DNA of 64,000 bases from Phytopythium helicoides (Eukaryota > Oomycota > Peronosporomycetes > Pythiales > Pythiaceae), in NCBI GenBank assembly GCA_024867545.1, contig JANFNE010000011.1, forward strand, positions 372,001-436,000, given 5' to 3'. The position numbers and the translations under genes are program-made. The notes under the pieces are model-generated. The model made no database searches and was not told the DNA's origin. It saw nothing but the letters and a program-made list of their open reading frames with translations. Below, piece after piece: positions 56,056-64,000 of this stretch. How positions within the stretch are numbered: the stretch's first letter is position 1; each line of letters starts with the position of its first letter.

Positions 56056-59000
56056 ATGGAGGTGCTGGCGCTGCGGCACCCGGAGGTCGTGGAGGCCAAA
56101 TATCGCGCGTTGGAGGCTGAGAGAGCGCGGCAGGAGCGTGTAGCGCAGCGAGAGGCGAGCTCGAGGGGAGAGAGGCAGCTAGAGGATGACCACACCTGAA
56201 CTCAGCAGTGCCGAAAGGCTGATGGAAGAGATCACTGAGGCAGCGAGAGCTAGGCGTTCCATTCGGCTAGTTTGCTTTGCTAGAAAGAAGGAAGAGGTGA
56301 TCCGAGACATTGTGTGGAAGTTATACACGAAGACGAGCTGGAGGAGACAGGTGTCAGTAACGAGCGGAATTCGAACGACAGACAAAGTGGCGACCGGTCA
56401 GCTTGAATGAGCTTGACACGGCCACACAGTGCTCACTGCGCATGTTTTTTCGGCTCTGTGCGTCAATCCGAGAACCCTCACGCGTACCAGCAAACACTAG
56501 ACTCGTTGTACAACTTGCGCACAGAGTACCGAGCATCTTGGCGTCGGTGCCACAGTGCACTCTGTCTCTGGGGTTCAAGGACGATAGAGACTGCAGCGCG
56601 CTGGAATCAAAGACCCCACAAAACGTCTTCTTGGAGCTACTAGAGCTATTCGGTGAGCTTTTGGAATGCTCGAGCGCGAAAAATGTTGCTCGTAATGAAG
56701 GCTTAAGCGAAGCCCGTTGTTTATCGAGTGTCGATCAAGTCATAGTTGTAACCGCATATCTAGCACTCAGTTTGAAATATGGTCGTCTCCGCTATGTGCT
56801 CATGGCACTCCAGTTCATGTTGGAAGTGTGATCAGAGGGCTTTCACGACAAGTCACTTTAAGCTCTTGAAGCCTCTTTTCAACGAACTTGCAAACACCCA
56901 CGCAGAGCCTCCTAGTATCCATCAGATCAAGACGATTCGTCAGTGGCTTCATCATGAGTTTCGGCAAAGGTGATCATGGAAAGCTCGGCCATGGGCAGTG
57001 TACGCACGCAGGCTGCCAAGAAGGTAACTGCACAGAAAACAAAGCTGTACCCACGTTGATTGAGGCGACGCGCGGGATCAAGTTTTCCAAGGTGGATTCA
57101 CTGTCTACTCACAGCATCGGAATCACAATAAACGGAGAGGTTATGGCGTGGGGTAATGGAGACAAGTATCGTCTAGGACACGGTTCAACGGCAAAGGAGT
57201 ATGTTCCCCGAGTTATTGAATCACTATCTTCAAAAGGACGGGTTCGAGATGTTTCGTGCGGTCTAGGGCATACAATTGCGCTTATGGAGTCTGGAGAGAT
57301 GTACTCATGGGGCAACGGGTCTAATGGTCGATTGGGTCTTGGAGACATCCTCGATCGATCAAATCCAACAATAATACCACCATCGACAATAGTCACTAGT
57401 GGCCGCACAAGTTCACGTCGGGGGGATACGTCAAGACCAGGAGTTCTTCGTTTAGAAACATATACTGCGGGGCTTCACACTCAATGGCAATATCGTACGA
57501 TGGACAGGTATTCACATGGGGAAAAAATAATCAAGGTCAATGTGGGCACGGTCACACAAACGATCTGCTCGTTGCGCAAGAGGTGGTGTATTTCGGTGAA
57601 GAAATTGAAGGTTCAGTGGTTCAGGCTGCTGGTGGATGGGAGCATTCGCTCTTCAGCACAACTTCAGGACGCGTCTACGCGTGTGGTTGTGGGTACAAGG
57701 ATAGCCGCCGCACTGGTGTTCCTCCAGTACTCGGTGCTCGGTGACTTCGACCGACGAGTAAAACCGTCGCTTGTGCTTTCGCTCGCCGAGGCAAAAGAAG
57801 ATATTGTTAAGGTAGCTTGCGGTTGGGACCATTCTATTGCAATCTCAGCTACTGGCCAGGTTTTCACGTGGGGGTCCGGTACAAATGGCAAGCTTGGTCA
57901 TGGCGACGAAGAAAACTGTGAGTTACCGACTCTAGTTCGAGACATGGACGGCAAAGTCGTGATCGATGCAAAAGGCGGATGTGAACATACTATTCTTCTC
58001 ACTGCGAACCATGAAATCTGGTCATTTGGGCATGGAGATAGTGGGCGGCTCGGCCATGGTGATAATCTAACAAAAAAACTGCCAGGGCGAATTGATCAAT
58101 TTTCACAGAGCAAGCTAAAGCCTGTCGCAATAGCTGCGGGAGACAAGTATAATCTTATCTTGGTAGACGATTGTGATGCTCAACCACATGAACATCATGA
58201 ATTCGGAGACCACAAAACGGTTGCTGAGCATAATGCCCATCCTCTCCAAAGGACTGATCGTTGCGAGGCTGGTACTAATAATCAGTTGTCCGTTTACACC
58301 GACTGGAAGAGTGATACCAATCTGCTCCACGACTTTCAAGCAGACTGGGTTCTCAGACTATCAGCTCAGCTTGCTCATAATGACGAGCCAGCGCAGCTTT
58401 CCGAGATAGATACTTCGTTTGCCCCAACTTCAGCCAAGCAAACGCTGCTCTTTGTTTTTGGTCACATCGATCGAATTGCTTCAGAATATATGAAAACTGA
58501 CTCTAATGTGGCTTCAAGTAAGCGCAAGGCAAATTTGGGCCTTGCAGAAACAGGTGACAAACTTATGCCGTTTGCAATTGACACCTCAATGGAATCCTTC
58601 CAAGTTATCCTCGAGTTACTCCAATGGTCGTTCTCACAATTAGATGATCTCATCCTCGTTGACTCTAATAGCAAAATGGATCCTTCTCGCATCGGAGATG
58701 AACGGATTGCATTAGCACTAAGCCTGCTACGAATCCTCCGACTGAATCTAGCAAGAGCTGGGACATGCGGCTCTAATACTCAGCATATTATTCCTCAGCT
58801 GCACAGTGTTTTGTTGCGTATGACCGAAGCTTTAGACGTCGATGAGCACAGTACAGCACAAATCACAATACCACCCGCTAATCGATTCAAGGCACTTCAA
58901 ACTGAAGCTGCGCTGACGATTCAGGTATGGAATTCGTGAACTTGGTCTCTATCACGTTCGTTAACGTTGTGCGTTGATTTGGTAGTCTGGATTTCACCTT

Positions 59001-62000
59001 TTCTACTCTACCATTGAGGCTAAAAGTGAGCTCCTGTTGAGTATCGTCGATTCTGTACGAAGCGCAACAGTATCGCATGTACGAATCAAAATTCTTGCTG
59101 AGTATTTGCTTCAGGTAAATGATGGGTAGTCCTGTTAGCTCACCAATTTGAGTCCTCACCTAGTCTTCTGCATACAATACACAGAATATGATCTTCAAGC
59201 CGGTATTCAAGCTGCTGTTATGTTCAGAAGGCGGAGTTCTCTTGCTGTCGCTTGTTCAAGAGTTGCTTGCGCACTGTGAAAGAAGAGCAACCGACAATTC
59301 GAGTGAGCACATAACACTGAAGCTTAGAGCCACAGAGTGGCCACAAAAGCTGCTCAATGTAATGTATGTTCACGTACTAGGCAATCTTGTCTCACACCTG
59401 AGTGATGGCGTTGGTGTACAAGCTCGAATGATTGCGGAGAATGTTTTCTTGAGCACATTTACAGCATTTATAGACCTTCAACTTTCTATGATGAAACGAC
59501 TTCACACCGATTATACCCAAAGCAAATCCATCGCTATACTTGATGATCCATTTCTTGTTTTGGCACTAGATATCACCCAAAGTATTTACGTAGTTTTGCG
59601 AGATATTAGGGACAGCGAAGTTGAAGCCTCGAGATTGTTCAGATTAATTGTCATCGATCGGGCTCTTCCTTCGCTGATTTCGACAGCATATCTTGTAGAT
59701 GAGATGTTGTGGAGATTTCAGCAATCGTGCAAAACCACTGACGCTCAATCTCAAAACGAGAAAAAGGATACCCAAAATCCATGTATCTGGTTACAAGCCA
59801 TGTGCACAGCGCTTGGCTCACTACTGGGAGTTTTATGTTGTGACCTTGTTAATATGTCTGCTGTTCAAGCTAGTCCCCTCGACGATGAGCTTGCAACCAT
59901 CAAACGCATCATTCTATGGACCAACAAAGCGTTGGCAGAGAAGACTGGTGCAGAAAATGTCAACACGTCTGCGACTGACAAAGCAATTCAAGTAGTGGAT
60001 GACGGTCAACCCTGGAGGTTGCTGCTTACTTGTGGCGTTAGTATAGCAAACACTGCACTAAGGCGTTTGGTTACTGGAGAAGTGAGGTGCTCCTTACTTC
60101 GCGAGGTAACAGAATCTTTGAGCACAAACTTGTGGACAGACATGGAGCACAAGGAGCATTTTGGGGGGCCAGAAATCACACAAGCCATATCAAATTACTA
60201 CTCCATAGCTGCAGCAATTGCCGGTAGTGCAGGTTTTGCTGACGTTGATTTGGAAGAAGCACTTCGCATTTGGTGCGTTCCGTTGTCACGGTATAAGATA
60301 GCTGATGAGTGCGCCAGCAATGTGATCAAAAGCTCGAGAATTGCCCCAATACTCTCGCAAATACTGTTAATGTCCCATGACAATTCGGGCTTTGAATGCA
60401 GCATATTTCAAACCACCGAAGTTGGCACAAGGGGCTACATGGGTGGTCTGTTATCCACTGCATCTCTGCCTCTCAAACTCAAGCCATCTTTACTAAAGAT
60501 GCTGAATACAGATGTTGATTCAAGTAAGTCTAGGGCTATCAGCGTTGCCTGGGAAGCATTGTGCTGCATTGGCCTTCAGTTAGCTGGTTCAATGCATTCT
60601 GAACAAGGCTGCAGTGGAATATTTCTCTGTAAACAAGCACCACTACTGGAATTTGATTCGCCACAACACATGATTTCATCAATCACTCAGGACGGTATTG
60701 ACACGCTAATGGCTACATTGTTCGCCGTACTCTCTAGACTATGTGATGAGGAAGAAAAGCTTGCAGATGCATCGTATCATCTTCACTCATTAGTTCTTCC
60801 ACCCGAAAGCGTCGACAACGACGACTATGTGAGAAGATGGAGAGAACAAACAAAAGTGTACGTATTGGGTAACGCAATGCCGGTATCAGCATCTCGACGA
60901 CAACCAATAGGACTTGCGAAAGCATCAGTACCGTTTCACACGGGTATCCATGAGGCCGCCTTGCCAAAAGCAAGTATGGCGACCAAGAGCCTCACTCTGG
61001 CGTTTTGGGTGTTTTTAAATGAATTCCAAGGCAACTTATCTTCTACTCTCATACCCAACAGTCATGGTAAAAACGTCAACCCTAACACAATTTTCAAAGA
61101 TGAGAAAATGTGCTTAGTGACCATTGGCGGCTCTAATTTTCAACATACTGACGAAGTCTTTTCATTGTCTTGCTGGAAACTATGACATCGATCGGGATGA
61201 TCATAGCTGTTAAGCAAGTGTCTTCCGCACTGTTGCACTTGATATTGCTGCGTCAACTACAAGTGGCCCGGATATCGTGTGGAGATCAGAGACTATAAAG
61301 GATTGCTTTTGCTACTGGACGCTGGAATCACATCGACAATAGTATGCGCTCACCAGGAACCAATTCAGGTATTTCTAAATGGATCACTCGCTGGATCTCT
61401 GGCCATTGGAATAGATCTTGCGGAAAGTTTCTTTCACGAAGCATCGAACTGGACCACGATTCACGTAGGAGGTCGTCTGGAGCCAAGCACCGGAAAATCA
61501 ACAGAAGTTGTAGATGAACTATCAAAGACAAGGCCTCAGCCTACCTTCACGCTTACAGCAGCTTTAGACGACGTATGGGTAAGCAGCCAGAGGATTTCGT
61601 GTGCAGTCATCCGGTGCTTAGCCTCAGGAGGATCTGCACTACTACAAGGCAACCGCCAAGTAGTTCTAGAGAAGCAGTGCTGTGATGTATTAAGACTGCT
61701 GCATGCGCTTTTGGCCTCTCATACCAATGTAGAGAAACAGCAGAATAACTCAACAAACTACAACTGTGTGTCTAATGACTGGGCAACATTATTGATTCGG
61801 CTTCGTTGCAAGTGCTTCTACGTAACACAGCCAGATATTCCCGTTTATCTTTGCGATATACTGTCCCAGATTCTTCCTTCTGTACCTGAACATGTGCAAC
61901 TCGACATTTCGGATCTTGTTCAAGTGTGTGTTCGCCGATATCGTCTGGAGAGGAATGACACTGACAATACACCCCTCGCACTGCTCTTCAAGCTCGAGCG

Positions 62001-64000
62001 CGATAGCAAAAACCATTCAGGTGATAGCAGTATTTTTTCAAAGCGTCGCGAGTTGCTCCGGCTTATTCTTCACCAGTTTGAGCCTCCTAATAGCCATACA
62101 GAAACCAAGACTTCAAAACACTTTGGAATCTCTCAAGTAGACAAACCTGGAGATCAAGAAGGTACGGTGAGCCAAATGTCCCACGTTAACCTATCAAACA
62201 TGCAACTTGTCCAGAATCTTGCAAGAAGTCGACGATGGCAATCGTGGTTTGTCAAGCTTCTACGAAGAGCTTCTAGTAGAGAAAGCAGTCCCAGCGAAGA
62301 TCTAGACATCGCAATTGGTATCTTATCAGGTTATCCTAGCATCGACCCAGACGTGTTGCCAGCTAATATATGTAGGATTAGTGCCAGCCATACATCCGAG
62401 TCATGGGTGGATGGCGTGGATGAGGAAACCATAGAGGCGATAAGGAGCTTTACGGCAGCTCATTTGGGGTCGAAGTGTTGGCAAAATATTGGGTTATTCT
62501 TTCCGCAACACCCAGATGCAACAAGGTGGAACCAATATTCGTCTGAGCTTGCTGCCAGCGTTACACATATGAATTTACGAACGCGACTCATTCGATTTTT
62601 GATGTGCCAGCTCCAAAAAGAAGGTCAGCCAGCGCACTGTTGGTCAACTTTCCTTGTTCTAAATCCTGTGATAGCTCAGTTTTTCTTTAGAGTCGGCTCG
62701 GAATCTCTAATCAGTTTTGTAAAGAATGCGCTAGGAGCTGATGAAGCCTTGTCGTCTTATCATGACACTAATGCTCGGCGCCTTGTGGAACAAATTCAAG
62801 ATACCTCCAAATGGAATTATCGCCCGGAAACTCTTGTTCAACAGCTTGAGTCACTACAGTGGAAGGTTTGGGAAGCGGCAAATTCTAGTCCACTCAGTTT
62901 ATCAATGCAGGATTTGCTACCACCTAATCATCCGCTGGTTCAGAAATCACCTCTGGAGTCTGTTGCCGGTTCGATGGACCTATGTGGACTACAAGCATTT
63001 GCGCGTGAAAGTTTCCCAACAGTGAAACTACCTACAAGTAGCATAACAACAAACTCAGGGCTCTGGTTTTACGAAGCCGTGCTGTTGACGGATGGACTTA
63101 TGCAAATTGGATTTCTTGATGGAGACTTTGTAGCCGATCCTTCTCAAGGACAAGGTGTCGGTGACCATGCCAGCAGCTGGGCATTTGACGGTTATCGCTG
63201 CAAGAAATGGAATGTAAGCTCACAAGACTACGGCAGACGGTGGCGAGTGAACGACGTTATTGAGGTGCTACTCGACACTGATCGTATGGAGATCAGTTTC
63301 TTCTCAATGGACAGTTTCTAGGGGTGGCATTTTCAGCGCCTGCCATAACAGCAAGCACAACCATGTTCCCTGCAGCTTCCCTAAGCGTCTGCCAAGCGGT
63401 TGAGTTTGTGATTGGACCTCCACTTAGCAGCTCTACTCTCCACAAAATCACCTGAGGAAGTTCAGACGATGTATAAAAACGCCTTCAGGCATTGGCCACA
63501 ACTCGGGTCTTTGCAGGACCAACAGCGATTGAAGCCCGTCGTCGCTGCCATCAAAACCAGTACAATCCAGCTTGACGAGGATTGCAAGACTGACGTTTCG
63601 GAGTTTAAACCTTTGATTGACTGTAATGAAAAAAGCGCTCACGCTGAGGCAGGGAGCAGTAACGAGACCAGACATTTGTACACAACACATGCTGGATCCG
63701 ATTTAAAGGATATTTCAGACGAAAGCGTGTCACCTTGTGGAAATATCATTTCCGGAGAAGAAAGTCACCACCAGCTTCTTTATGCGGCCGTAGATTCCAA
63801 GGAGACATCAAATGAGTTCTCAGAAATCGAAGCCAGAGCAATACGACATCGCGAGGTAGTTGAAAGACTAAGCGCTCTTGGTATTCCTCTTGAAATGGCT
63901 CTCCACACAACTGTTGACTCTGGGGTTGCAGCACTTGGGACGAGTTCACTAGATGGAGAGGAGCTCTTAAATGTCGATACTTCAACTCCTTCAAAGTTAG
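56056..64000 (+). CDS. Giant RCC1/LamG-like/SPRY/UBA protein (HERC-type E3 candidate), 3' end outside window
   Basis: From ATG 56056 (MEVLALRHPEVVEAKY) a charged helical N-terminus leads to seven or so RCC1 repeats at about 56950-58170 (SFGKGDHGKLGHG, AWGNGDKYRLGHG, SWGNGSNGRLGLG, FTWGKNNQGQCGHG, TWGSGTNGKLGHG, SFGHGDSGRLGHG). Introns near 58927-58983 and 59116-59185 are clear. A helical-repeat stretch follows, then a ConA/LamG-like domain (about 60970-61560), more helices, a SPRY domain (about 63050-63440: GLWFYEAVLLTDGLMQIGF) and a UBA-like helix set near 63850. The frame changes at several places (about 56195, 56395, 57481, 57735, 61165, 63317, 63447). RCC1 plus SPRY plus UBA is typical of HERC-family ubiquitin ligases; the HECT domain would lie beyond 64000. 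Confidence 0.75.

Overview
This window is nuclear DNA of a eukaryote, most likely an oomycete (zoosporic stramenopile, Pythium/Phytophthora-like). I infer this from dense gene packing (about 25 genes in 64 kb on both strands), short GT-AG introns of roughly 40-90 nt, GC-rich coding sequence and the gene content: an RWP-RK factor next to a polycystin-type cation channel, a FYVE-START protein, a metzincin carrying jacalin-like repeats, and an augmin HAUS8-like subunit. I saw no bacterial operon layout, CRISPR array, rRNA, tRNA or intact transposon. The species cannot be fixed from sequence alone.

Layout. 0-13 kb: an edge-truncated Na+/phosphate cotransporter, diverging from a giant IQ/CLU-like/LamG-like protein gene that runs into a leucine-rich-repeat segment, then a nine-exon coiled-coil gene. 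13-20.6 kb: a small four-exon gene of unknown role, a PH plus histidine-phosphatase fusion, a secreted palmitoyl-protein-thioesterase-like hydrolase, and a metzincin with jacalin-like repeats. 20.6-28.2 kb: NUP107 and cytosolic arginyl-tRNA synthetase diverge from a motif-rich promoter, followed by an RWP-RK gene. 28.2-30.6 kb is gene-poor. 30.6-38 kb: a multi-membrane-span locus, NOP53, an ApoL-like helical protein and an SPF45/DRT111-like splicing factor. 38-48 kb: a mitochondrial-type Na+/Ca2+ exchanger, a patatin-like lipase, a PH protein and a FYVE-START lipid-binding protein. 48-64 kb: a PKD2-like channel, a HAUS8-like gene, a GBP-like pseudo-GTPase with a C-terminal PH domain, and the 5' eight kilobases of a giant RCC1/LamG/SPRY/UBA protein (HERC-type E3 candidate) that leaves the window.

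The genes are individual housekeeping and signalling units. The common themes are phosphoinositide/membrane proteins (three PH proteins, FYVE-START, patatin, thioesterase), ion transport (Na/Pi, Na/Ca, polycystin) and core nuclear functions (NUP107, NOP53, SPF45, HAUS8). Pairing is mostly head-to-head or tail-to-tail with short spacers.

The most striking overall feature is that many conserved frames, including essential ones such as arginyl-tRNA synthetase, are broken by single-base insertions or deletions, often in homopolymers. This looks like uncorrected assembly error, but one cluster in the LRR segment could be real decay. Gene boundaries below therefore span such breaks.
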